From positions 1-57,088 of IMG/VR virus record IMGVR_UViG_3300044619_000511: 57,088 bases of DNA; one strand, written 5' to 3'. The position numbers were made by a program, and so were the translations under genes. Under the pieces are notes generated by a model. The model saw only the letters and a program-made list of their open reading frames with translations. It ran no database searches and was not told where the DNA came from. Shown piece after piece: positions 50,834 through 57,088 of the stretch (its first letter is position 1; every line of letters starts with the position of its first letter). Source of the DNA: a virus.

Positions 50834-51174
50834 ATAATTTTATTTATTTTAAGCATGTCGATCAGTTCCTGAAAGTCTTCCAGTGTCATCGCTACTATTG
50901 TCCCCTGTCTGTTTTTTTTGTGGAATACCAAATTTATGTTAGAATCTTGTGGCATCTCCGCTAATACTCTATGAATACTCCCCAAGTTTTCCACAGCCTT
51001 ACACTGGCAGGAGAATGGTGGTGTGTTGGTGAGGTCTACCTTCTTATCATCCAGCATTTTAGATTCGTATCTGGATGTTTGGCATTTCTCCCACCCCCGA
51101 TCCCTCCACCATTCAGCCATCTGTCTTTCAAACTGGTGCCCCTTTATACGAGCACTCCGTCCTTTAGTCGCCAT
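50830..51174 (-). CDS. PD-(D/E)XK / Holliday-junction-resolvase-like nuclease
   Basis: A 114-aa protein with the core helix RIKGHQFERQMAEWWRDRGW. Asp in KVDLTNTPPF and the strand FSCQCKAVENLG follow; in this strand the usual ExK is replaced by QCK. The downstream helix/strand NLVFHKKNRQGTIVAMTLEDF completes the fold. The small size matches phage branch-resolving or VRR-like enzymes. It may process recombination joints made by the Rad52-like and YqaJ proteins in the same operon. Confidence 0.75.
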   Translation of the reverse strand: MATKGRSARIKGHQFERQMAEWWRDRGWEKCQTSRYESKMLDDKKVDLTNTPPFSCQCKAVENLGSIHRVLAEMPQDSNINLVFHKKNRQGTIVAMTLEDFQELIDMLKINKII

Positions 51175-51437
51175 ATGCGTTTGTATTTAATTAATGATTG
51201 AATAGTATCCCATTCCACCAGTGGTGAGAAGTAGCATTCATAGAATACAGTGAGTCTCATTGCGTTGATCATATAGTAGTTCGTGTCTGGCTTGATATCA
51301 TCCTCAGTGCATAACACTAGTATCTCGTGTCCTTCAGTAAGCAAAATCCATTTACCGTTTAGACATCTATATACTTCCTGCGTTGATAAGCTTTTCGTAC
51401 GGCTGCTTGACGAACTTTTCTTTGTCCGAGCCATCAT
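51144..51437 (-). CDS. Hypothetical 97-aa protein
   Basis: A protein with a Ser/Lys-rich N-terminus and a beta-rich body (VYRCLNGKWILLTEGHEILVLCTE) plus aromatic strands near the end. No family is recognised. Its N-terminal 24 codons overlap the 3' end of the primase-helicase gene in another frame; the ATG at 51437 is the only in-frame start that keeps the body intact. It overlaps the next nuclease gene by 31 bases. Confidence 0.6.
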   Translation of the reverse strand: MMARTKKSSSSSRTKSLSTQEVYRCLNGKWILLTEGHEILVLCTEDDIKPDTNYYMINAMRLTVFYECYFSPLVEWDTIQSLIKYKRIWRLKDGVLV

Positions 51438-53088
51438 TTATTTTTTGAGTGGGTGAGTAAATAGAATTAGCTATATCAAACCTAAAGTAGTCTGTCTCTT
51501 CTTTGCCACTGAACCTGAACCTTATCTTCCAGAAGTGTATCTCCGTTTGGTTAGTCTCTCTGTTACGATATACAGTGATGCCGTTATCGGGGGCATTATA
51601 GTAGTGAGAACTATCACCTACATCATAACCAGTTGGTACTTCATAAGCGCCCTGCTTGATCTTAGTTAGCTTCTTTGGGTGTGCTACTAGCCAGATATGA
51701 ATGCCGTGCTCCCGAGCAAACGCCCTAAGGTCTCGCATCATGTTACCGATTTGATTGTGACGATTGTCAGAGTTACTCCCGAACTGACGCTCTACTGTAC
51801 TCATGTTATCAATGACAAGACCTCTGATACCTAACCTCTTTACCATCTCCTCTGCCTTACTCATGATCGCCTCTACCGTAGACTCGTTCTCATTTAATTT
51901 GTAGTACTTGAAGTGATCGTTTAAGAACGGCGTACTGTCTATCACCTCTTCTCTTGAGATGCGTGGGCAGTTCGGTGCGTTGAAGAATGACTTACCAGTC
52001 TTGATAGACAATAGATCAGTCATAGCAAACGTAGCGTTAGCCTCCTCTGCTGAGTACAGTAGGTAGGACCAGTCATGTCTATCCGCCAGCCTAACCAGTA
52101 GATTCTTCAGCCATGTGGTTTTACCGTGCCCGGGGATTCCAGTGATGAGGGTGACCATCCCGGGGTGCCAGACGAAGTGCTCGTCCATGTTCTCCCACCC
52201 TGTGTCAAATCCTTTTGGATATCCCTCTTCCCAAAGTCCGAGTAGGTCATGGTCTGTGACGACATCGATTCCGTCCACTGGGTACGGCTCTGCATTCTGG
52301 TAACATTCCACCAGCCGTTCTTTACCGTGTTTAAGAAGTGTGTCATTGGCGTCCTTCTCTGGTAGGTTAATGATAAAGCAGTTAGTCTTACCCAGTCTGC
52401 GAGCAAGCTCAGTGCGAAGACCAATGCCTGCATCATCATTGTCAGTAGCAAGATATATTTTCTTGCCCTCGATATACGGCAGCATCTCTTCGAGCCATTC
52501 CAATTTCTGATTGCCCTTGCTTGCTCCATTTGGTACACTGACTGCTGTTTTGATTCCGGCTTCATAGAATGATAGTGTGTCGATTTCACCTTCTGTTATA
52601 ATAATTTCAGTATCAGAGTTATCCATGGAAACATCAATGCCATAAAGACTAAGCATAGCCCCACTAACAAGCTTGAAATTCTTTTGACTATCTCGATACT
52701 TGATATTAACAACTTCGCCATGTAAATAATAATTAAAGTTTATACATAATGATTCCGTGCCGGTCTGTGGCATGTACTCGTTAGACTCTGTGACCTTGTA
52801 TCTAAGAAGTGTTTGGTTGGTTATCCCCCGACCTGCGAACCAAGTGATTACCTTATCAGATAATACTTTGTGTTCACTAACAGGTTTGGTGTACTCCTTC
52901 TTTTGTTTTACAACGCCACCTTTCCAGCCACAGTTATGGCAGTTCCATATACCATCTGTTACATTAACAGACAGGCATGGATCGCTCTTGTGCTTGCGTG
53001 TATCAGAACACTTTGGACATGTGGTCTTCACATCTCCTCGTGAACCGGCTCGCACATGGATGCCATATCTTTTTAACTGGTCTATCAT
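51367..53088 (-). CDS. DNA primase-helicase (T7 gp4-like)
   Basis: A 573-aa bifunctional enzyme. A zinc finger lies at Cys24-x2-Cys27 and Cys50-x2-Cys53. The TOPRIM primase follows, with IIITEGEIDTLSF (Glu167) and LATDNDDAG (Asp216/Asp218). The hexameric RecA/DnaB-type helicase domain has Walker A TGIPGHGKTT (316-325) and Walker B LVIDNMS (424-430). It primes and unwinds the fork, presumably for a host DNA polymerase, since none is encoded. It joins the upstream gene by ATGA. Confidence 0.92.
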   Translation of the reverse strand: MIDQLKRYGIHVRAGSRGDVKTTCPKCSDTRKHKSDPCLSVNVTDGIWNCHNCGWKGGVVKQKKEYTKPVSEHKVLSDKVITWFAGRGITNQTLLRYKVTESNEYMPQTGTESLCINFNYYLHGEVVNIKYRDSQKNFKLVSGAMLSLYGIDVSMDNSDTEIIITEGEIDTLSFYEAGIKTAVSVPNGASKGNQKLEWLEEMLPYIEGKKIYLATDNDDAGIGLRTELARRLGKTNCFIINLPEKDANDTLLKHGKERLVECYQNAEPYPVDGIDVVTDHDLLGLWEEGYPKGFDTGWENMDEHFVWHPGMVTLITGIPGHGKTTWLKNLLVRLADRHDWSYLLYSAEEANATFAMTDLLSIKTGKSFFNAPNCPRISREEVIDSTPFLNDHFKYYKLNENESTVEAIMSKAEEMVKRLGIRGLVIDNMSTVERQFGSNSDNRHNQIGNMMRDLRAFAREHGIHIWLVAHPKKLTKIKQGAYEVPTGYDVGDSSHYYNAPDNGITVYRNRETNQTEIHFWKIRFRFSGKEETDYFRFDIANSIYSPTQKINDGSDKEKFVKQPYEKLINAGSI

Positions 53089-53255
53089 TTCTTTAATTCT
53101 TTAGCTACTACTTTTATTTTCTGTTCTAACTCGTATATCTTTTTCTTCAAAGAATCTGCTCTCTCATATGACCTAGTCAATTTGCTAACTAATTCTTCTC
53201 GCTGATCTTCCAGTTGGTCGTACTTAATGTACAACTCTTTTCTTTTATCTGTCAT
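53085..53255 (-). CDS. Small coiled-coil protein
   Basis: A 56-aa, almost entirely helical protein (heptad-like LEDQREELVSKLTRSYERADS). The start is taken at ATG 53255, which forms an ATGA junction with the upstream stop; an ATG at 53279 also exists. It ends in an ATGA junction with the primase-helicase, so it may be a small partner of the replisome. No family is recognised. Confidence 0.65.
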   Translation of the reverse strand: MTDKRKELYIKYDQLEDQREELVSKLTRSYERADSLKKKIYELEQKIKVVAKELKK

Positions 53256-53659
53256 ATCTGTTTGTGTTTTTGAATCCAATAATTTGTTGCGTCGTCTAGG
53301 TACTGAAGGAACTTATTCTTAGAACCGAAGAGTGTGGCTGGACGAATATAATCTTTCATCTTGATATCCTTACCCCACGTTTCTTTTTTGTGTAGAATTA
53401 CTGACTGGAACTGGTCGAACCCGACCTTAGGTATCTGTCTAATGACAGCACGTATCTTGTCAGCATTCTTGTAGTGGGTTTCGTTTACCTCGTTGAAGTA
53501 GTCCATTACCTTCTGCGCTAGGTCCTCATCTTGATGGCTATCAATCTCCTGCCATAACAGTTGGTAGCTGCTATCGTATTTGATCAGCATATCAAGGGCG
53601 ACCAGTGCATCTTTCTTAGTGCTAAACTTCTTCAGGAAATTCTGTGCGTCCGTATTCAT
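53252..53659 (-). CDS. Replication-associated protein, Phg_2220_C-like
   Basis: A 135-aa protein whose residues about 50-130 (VMDYFNEVNETHYK, IRAVIRQIPKVGFDQFQSVI, then MKDYIRPATLFGSKNKFLQYLDD) fit the Phg_2220_C domain found at the end of phage replication-initiation proteins. A DNA-binding N-terminal half, usual in that family, is missing or very short. It probably helps load the helicase encoded two genes downstream. It is joined to both neighbours by overlaps. Confidence 0.75.
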   Translation of the reverse strand: MNTDAQNFLKKFSTKKDALVALDMLIKYDSSYQLLWQEIDSHQDEDLAQKVMDYFNEVNETHYKNADKIRAVIRQIPKVGFDQFQSVILHKKETWGKDIKMKDYIRPATLFGSKNKFLQYLDDATNYWIQKHKQI

Positions 53660-53843
53660 ACATAGTGTCTTTAATAGTTTGTTCCATCCATCCGCCTGCT
53701 ACCAGTAGTGCAGCAAACTTTTCTATTATGTCATCAATGGGTGTCTCATCAATCTTATTATCACCCATGAATGCTAGACCATCTGTACCGTACTCGCTTT
53801 CCCAAACAAACTTTTGTCCGTAGTATTCAATTATTATCCTCAT
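53622..53843 (-). CDS. Hypothetical 73-aa acidic protein
   Basis: An acidic protein with an N-terminal strand (MRIIIEYYGQKFVWESEYG) and a C-terminal helix (IDDIIEKFAALLVAGGW). No family is recognised. The start is taken at ATG 53843, since the longer frame from 53888 would overlap the upstream gene more. It overlaps the Phg_2220_C-like gene by 38 bases. Confidence 0.65.
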   Translation of the reverse strand: MRIIIEYYGQKFVWESEYGTDGLAFMGDNKIDETPIDDIIEKFAALLVAGGWMEQTIKDTMYEYGRTEFPEEV

Positions 53844-53844
53844 G

Positions 53845-54231
53845 TTATTCGTATTTAATTGTACCGAAAGATAGGTAACTCCCGCCATACATATACTTAA
53901 TGGCGTTTAAAGTTAAGTTAACTTTCAAATAAAATTTCTTGATGTTATCATCTACAGAATAGATACTATCGTTAGCTTCTCTTACCCTGCACTCTTTGAT
54001 GTTATCTCTAAATGTGGATAGCTTGTTACGATATGAATCGAATCGCATATCAAGATAGTTCTGCACCTCTTCGCTTTTAAATCCGTGCATATCAGCTATG
54101 CCTACGAAGATCATACGTGCAATATCCTTTGCTCCCTCTTGTGTCTCAAGTGTTTGCAATGGTTTTGCTGGACTCTTTTCCCATACGAATTGGCCACGCA
54201 TGGCTTTCTCTAATTGTGTTAGATTGTTCAT
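53845..54231 (-). CDS. Hypothetical 128-aa helical protein, DnaA-domain-like
   Basis: A helix-rich protein. Residues about 32-75 (AKDIARMIFVGIADMHGFKSEEVQNYLDMRFDSYRNKLSTF) resemble a compact helical DNA-binding unit of the DnaA domain IV kind, but I cannot confirm this. It lies in front of the initiator-like gene, so it may take part in replication initiation. It has no ATGA coupling upstream; a 110-base spacer with paired hairpins comes before it. Confidence 0.6.
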   Translation of the reverse strand: MNNLTQLEKAMRGQFVWEKSPAKPLQTLETQEGAKDIARMIFVGIADMHGFKSEEVQNYLDMRFDSYRNKLSTFRDNIKECRVREANDSIYSVDDNIKKFYLKVNLTLNAIKYMYGGSYLSFGTIKYE

Positions 54232-54262
54232 GTTTATTTGTTTTAGATGATTGAAATGTTAA

Positions 54263-54342
54263 AGACCAGCCTGAGAACAAGCTGGTCTATTGCTGGAGTT
54301 TACCAAACCAAAACCCCTTTTGTTAATAATTAAACCAGCAAT
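54263..54342 (-). promoter_or_regulatory. Paired hairpins in spacer upstream of the 128-aa gene
   Basis: Minus strand order: ATTGCTGG (54342-54335) pairs with CCAGCAAT (54296-54289), immediately followed by AGACCAGC/GCTGGTCT (54288-54281 with 54270-54263). CCAGC and GCTGG each occur twice, so the segments can also pair crosswise. That gives two competing folds, as in attenuators. The first arm begins within the stop codon of the exonuclease gene. Confidence 0.45.
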
Positions 54343-55337
54343 TAGGTTAAGCGCACATTGAATTGTTTGCGCCAAGTTATTTTACCATTCGGTAGTTCCA
54401 TTATCTGAGCACCACCATTCTGTTCCATGTACTGCTTCAGTTGATTACCGTAGAGTAGCTTTGCGGACTCCCAAGATTTTATGGTTTCGTTAATGCGTAC
54501 ATACTCTTCGGCCCACTCGGCTTGTTCTTTATCGCCTTGTATTGTAATATCATTCTCGCGGTCCTTATGCTTGATGGAGATGAAGGCATTGAAGTCCTCA
54601 GAGTTATCAGCCGGCGGTTCGAACTGAGCAGCGATACCGTATATCTCTTCTTTATCAGATGCACCTGCCTTGATGATTGCCTCTCGTGCAGCGATGACTC
54701 TCCCTCTATGTTCAGCTGCTTTGTTAAGTATTGCCTGTTGGATATCAGGATCGGCATCAAATGTTTTAACTAGCATATCCTGACCATCTACCTGCATACA
54801 TATCTCTGCATATTTAAGACCAGTCACTAGCATGTAGTGATTCATCTGAGCGATGTAGTTCGGGGGAACGCCATCAATATAAGAATCAACAGTCATCTTA
54901 CCCACGTTCTTAATCTCCAGTATCCCCTTCTTCTTACCATACACCGGGTGCTGTGTTACCATACCATCTAGGTTGGCGAATAGCATAGGGTACTCAGGAT
55001 TCTCGATGATGGCCTTTACCTTTTTGAATTTACGAACCTTATTCTTATGGATTACATTCTGAATAAAGTTCTCTTCACCATCCCAGTACTGCCACATCTC
55101 AGCGATGGTATCCTCCAGCATTTTGCCGAAGGCCATCTGCCGGTTCATCTTGGTAGGCAGTAGGTCCATACCAATTGACTGGTAGAATAGATTGATTGGG
55201 GACTTCCATTTGTTCCATCCCAGTAGCGTACCGGCATCCGATCCGCCCACCATTCCCCGAGATGAAAACGACTGGCGTAATTTCTGCCAGTCGATCTCGG
55301 ATAGGTTCTTCGTGCTTGTCTGTTTAAGCTTTGGCAT
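54342..55337 (-). CDS. YqaJ-like viral recombinase / exonuclease
   Basis: A 331-aa nuclease of the lambda-exonuclease/YqaJ group (PD-(D/E)XK). GMVGGSDAGTLLGWNKWKS (from about residue 29) is the characteristic N-terminal motif. Asp124 in FANLDGMV and Glu141/Lys143 in GILEIKNVG form the catalytic set. It resects double-strand ends to make single strands for the Rad52-like annealing protein encoded upstream, whose gene it overlaps by 14 bases. Together they form a single-strand-annealing recombination pair. Confidence 0.9.
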   Translation of the reverse strand: MPKLKQTSTKNLSEIDWQKLRQSFSSRGMVGGSDAGTLLGWNKWKSPINLFYQSIGMDLLPTKMNRQMAFGKMLEDTIAEMWQYWDGEENFIQNVIHKNKVRKFKKVKAIIENPEYPMLFANLDGMVTQHPVYGKKKGILEIKNVGKMTVDSYIDGVPPNYIAQMNHYMLVTGLKYAEICMQVDGQDMLVKTFDADPDIQQAILNKAAEHRGRVIAAREAIIKAGASDKEEIYGIAAQFEPPADNSEDFNAFISIKHKDRENDITIQGDKEQAEWAEEYVRINETIKSWESAKLLYGNQLKQYMEQNGGAQIMELPNGKITWRKQFNVRLT

Positions 55338-56016
55338 CCTTGATTAGTTTGGTTAAGGTTGTTTTCTGTGCTAGGTTCAACTTGTACTTTGGTAGCGCTG
55401 CTTCAACGTCAGTAATCTTGCCTTCGCTGATAGCCTTTACCATTGCATCAAATTGCTTTGGTGATAATGCCGTTAGCTCGGGGGATTCAGGAACCTCAGG
55501 ACTGGGATTCGGCTTGGGAGCCTCCTGAGGAACCTTAGCTTGCGTCTTCCCCTTCGTGTTTATATGTTTGGTTAAATCCCATATACGCTCGCCTCTGTCA
55601 TCTACTGGGTTGCCATACTGGTCGCATTTTACTGTGACCATTTCTAGATCATAGAGGAATCTCCCGATCCCCCACTGAACTGCTGCCCTTTTAAATGCAT
55701 CGCTCGCTGCAGACTTACCAGCCTGCTCGTACATTTGGTCCTTCTCGTCGTTCTCGACTCTAGCCCCGCAGTCCCATCTCCAGACTACAGAACCATCATC
55801 TTTGGCTACACCTATACCAGCAAAAATGAAGCCATCTATCTCTTTAAAGTCTGATTGCCAGCCATTTCGACAGTGCTTGTCTAGTGTGTCCATTACTTGG
55901 CGTGCGTCAATGTAAGCCGAACAGAACGCCTTTGTCTTGTCTTTATTACGGCTTTGTACCCTCCATTGATAAGGGATCGGTTGCTTCAGTTGAGCAACTA
56001 AATCAGGTATGTTCAT
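55324..56016 (-). CDS. Rad52/22-like single-strand annealing protein
   Basis: A 230-aa protein. The core has YIDARQVMDTLDKHC, GIGVAKDDGSVVWRWDCGA and the signature AGKSAASDAFKRAAVQWGIGRFLY (about residues 98-121), as in Rad52-type annealing proteins of phages. The C-terminal part (from about 150) is a Pro-rich linker followed by a helical tail (FDAMVKAISEGKIT). It anneals complementary single strands during phage recombination and is paired with the YqaJ-type exonuclease. Confidence 0.85.
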   Translation of the reverse strand: MNIPDLVAQLKQPIPYQWRVQSRNKDKTKAFCSAYIDARQVMDTLDKHCRNGWQSDFKEIDGFIFAGIGVAKDDGSVVWRWDCGARVENDEKDQMYEQAGKSAASDAFKRAAVQWGIGRFLYDLEMVTVKCDQYGNPVDDRGERIWDLTKHINTKGKTQAKVPQEAPKPNPSPEVPESPELTALSPKQFDAMVKAISEGKITDVEAALPKYKLNLAQKTTLTKLIKDAKA

Positions 56017-56025
56017 ATAAAATTT

Positions 56026-56250
56026 TTAGAGTGAGTTAAGATACCACTGTAAGAAACCATACTCGCTGGCTAAGAAGTAGATAGTCTGCCAGTCATAGTA
56101 GAACTTGGTCTCCTTGCCTATCTGTATAGCTTTAACAAAGTGACCAACGACCAATGACTCGTGGTTAGCCATCAGCCATTTGCGGTACGGCTTTAGGGCA
56201 TACTCCTTGCCGTCTATTATCATCACATCCTTGGAATAATCGTACTTCAT
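56026..56250 (-). CDS. Hypothetical 74-aa protein
   Basis: A Tyr/Lys-rich small protein with alternating strands and helices and no recognised family. It starts at ATG 56250, right after the 470-bp repeat-rich gap, so it is the first gene of the recombination/replication operon and ends nine bases before the annealing-protein gene. Confidence 0.65.
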   Translation of the reverse strand: MKYDYSKDVMIIDGKEYALKPYRKWLMANHESLVVGHFVKAIQIGKETKFYYDWQTIYFLASEYGFLQWYLNSL

Positions 56251-56721
56251 TTAGACTAAGGTAGGTATAATACATACACATTATTAAAAAGTTTTCCAAA
56301 TGTTTTACACATAGAAAGGTCTATATCCCTGAGACTGGGATAGTCAACTCATTTGTCTAGTTTTTTGCACAATAAACTGGACATTACTTGTAACATTTTT
56401 ATACCATTATTTGTTACAAAAATTATATCAGTTCGGGTATAATCCGAATTAATACTGATATTTTATACCTAATTGGGTATAATTTAATGTCGAAAAAGTG
56501 TACATTAAAGCGCTTTTATGTACATAATGTATGATAAAAGCGACATTTTACTACCTTTTGTACCCTTTTAAGGCACTTTTTTGTGAAAAAATCACAAAAA
56601 CAAATGTCACAAATTTTCAAAAAAACGTGACAAGAGTAGGTGCAATGTTTAAAAAGTAGGCGCAATTTGTACTAATAGTATAAAAATCTGCATGAATTTT
56701 TCCTAATATTTCATGCAACCT
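56251..56721. promoter_or_regulatory. 470-bp repeat-rich intergenic region, possible origin
   Basis: AT-rich with no gene. It holds inverted repeat TTGTAAC/GTTACAA (56388-56394, 56413-56419), direct repeat GGGTATAAT (56435-56443 and 56475-56483) with inverted TATACC (56464-56469), direct TGTACA (56499-56504, 56519-56524) flanking AAAGCGCTTT (56507-56516), TGTCAC/GTGACA further on, near-repeated AGTAGGTGCAAT/AGTAGGCGCAAT, and a hairpin TATCCC/GGGATA near 56323-56342. A promoter-like TATAATTTTTGTAAC (minus strand) lies at 56426-56412. Such density of repeats fits a regulatory region or replication origin. Confidence 0.45.
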
Positions 56722-56955
56722 TTACAGTACCCTATTAATATTGGCGAACTCCTCATGCACTGGGCCGGATAGGCATGAGCCTACAATCCTATAATTAAGA
56801 GTGAAGTCCACCCACGTCTCATCCTTTAGTGCCGGTTCGGGGGTATCAATGGGAACCCATGCAGTACGGCTAATGATTCTATTTCCACCATATGGGATGT
56901 CCTTATTGAATCTAACCCACCATCTATTCTCTAGTCTGAATGTTTGTCCTTGCAT
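56722..56955 (-). CDS. Hypothetical 77-aa protein
   Basis: A beta-rich small protein with Trp/Arg-containing strands (FRLENRWWVRFNKD, ISRTAWVPID, TWVDFTLNYRIVG). No family is recognised. It overlaps the end of the right-edge partial gene by 25 bases. On a circle it would be the last gene of the leftward left-arm operon before the repeat-rich gap. Confidence 0.7.
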   Translation of the reverse strand: MQGQTFRLENRWWVRFNKDIPYGGNRIISRTAWVPIDTPEPALKDETWVDFTLNYRIVGSCLSGPVHEEFANINRVL

Positions 56956-57086
56956 AATAAATCGTTTAAGAATTGTTCGTAATAGGTATTAATCTCACTC
57001 TTGTGTACACTATCCACCCACCCCTGATATCTCTTGATGGCATCTGACTTGTGGCCGGAGGCAAACCTTACGTGGTCCAGTGATAC
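56931..57086 (-). CDS. Partial hypothetical protein, enters from right edge
   Basis: Fifty-one codons plus a stop, open from the right edge with no internal start. It is rich in charged residues (GHKSDAIKRYQGWVDSVHKS). It continues in frame from the left-edge partial gene (73-1) if the ends are joined, forming a 76-aa protein. No family is recognised. Confidence 0.65.
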   Translation of the reverse strand, partial: VSLDHVRFASGHKSDAIKRYQGWVDSVHKSEINTYYEQFLNDLLCKDKHSD

Positions 57087-57088
57087 AC

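Overview
The window looks like a complete, circularly closed genome of a tailed phage that infects a Bacteroidetes host. It carries a full set of packaging, capsid, tail, DNA-ejection, lysis, recombination and replication genes. The open frame leaving the left edge (73 to 1, minus strand) joins in frame with the open frame entering the right edge (57086 to 56931), giving one 76-aa protein. The host call rests on TAnnTTTG-type -7 boxes (for example TATCTTTG just before the start at 47704), A-rich leaders without Shine-Dalgarno sequences, an Ig-like domain typical of secreted Bacteroidetes proteins, and Bacteroidetes-phage style small proteins. No tape-measure, sheath or tube gene is evident. 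Ring or nozzle-like proteins followed by a 218/543/2451-aa set that resembles ejected internal proteins suggest a podovirus-like particle. I see no DNA polymerase, RNA polymerase, integrase, tRNA or CRISPR array. Layout. A control region at about 4.5-5.8 kb separates two divergent transcription units. The rightward unit (5.8-48.56 kb) holds small basic proteins, an HNH protein, a two-domain GroES-like protein, two PD-(D/E)XK nucleases, an HExxH protein and three glycosyltransferases. It continues with large terminase, portal, scaffold and major capsid protein (closed by a terminator), a second head gene (closed by a terminator), fibre proteins with two S74 chaperone domains, a spanin-like lipoprotein, ring/adaptor/nozzle proteins, the ejection set, an M15 endolysin, a holin and a transglycosylase-like protein. 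The leftward unit starts near 4.49 kb, runs to position 1, and on a circle continues to 56.7 kb. It then passes a 470-bp repeat-rich gap and enters the recombination/replication block: Rad52-like annealing protein, YqaJ-type exonuclease, Phg_2220_C-like protein, primase-helicase, nuclease, a small protein with an SSB-like tip, dNMP kinase and CAP protein. The two units converge with touching stop codons at 48561/48562. The most unusual part is the left arm (1.4-4.5 kb). Small genes there are separated by about 70-nt spacers. Six spacers each hold a compact two-stem RNA element shaped like a tRNA acceptor/T-arm minihelix, with covarying stems. A seventh, upstream of a PAPS-reductase-family gene, holds a textbook hammerhead ribozyme core. 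All share an upstream CCC(CC)GAA block and most share a CAAAACCC-like leader before the start codon. Further structured leaders lie at 4129-4490, 5553-5735 and 50369-50439. Three 17-bp palindromic operator-like sites lie beside a winged-helix gene in the control region. All family names come from motifs read by eye; no database search was run.
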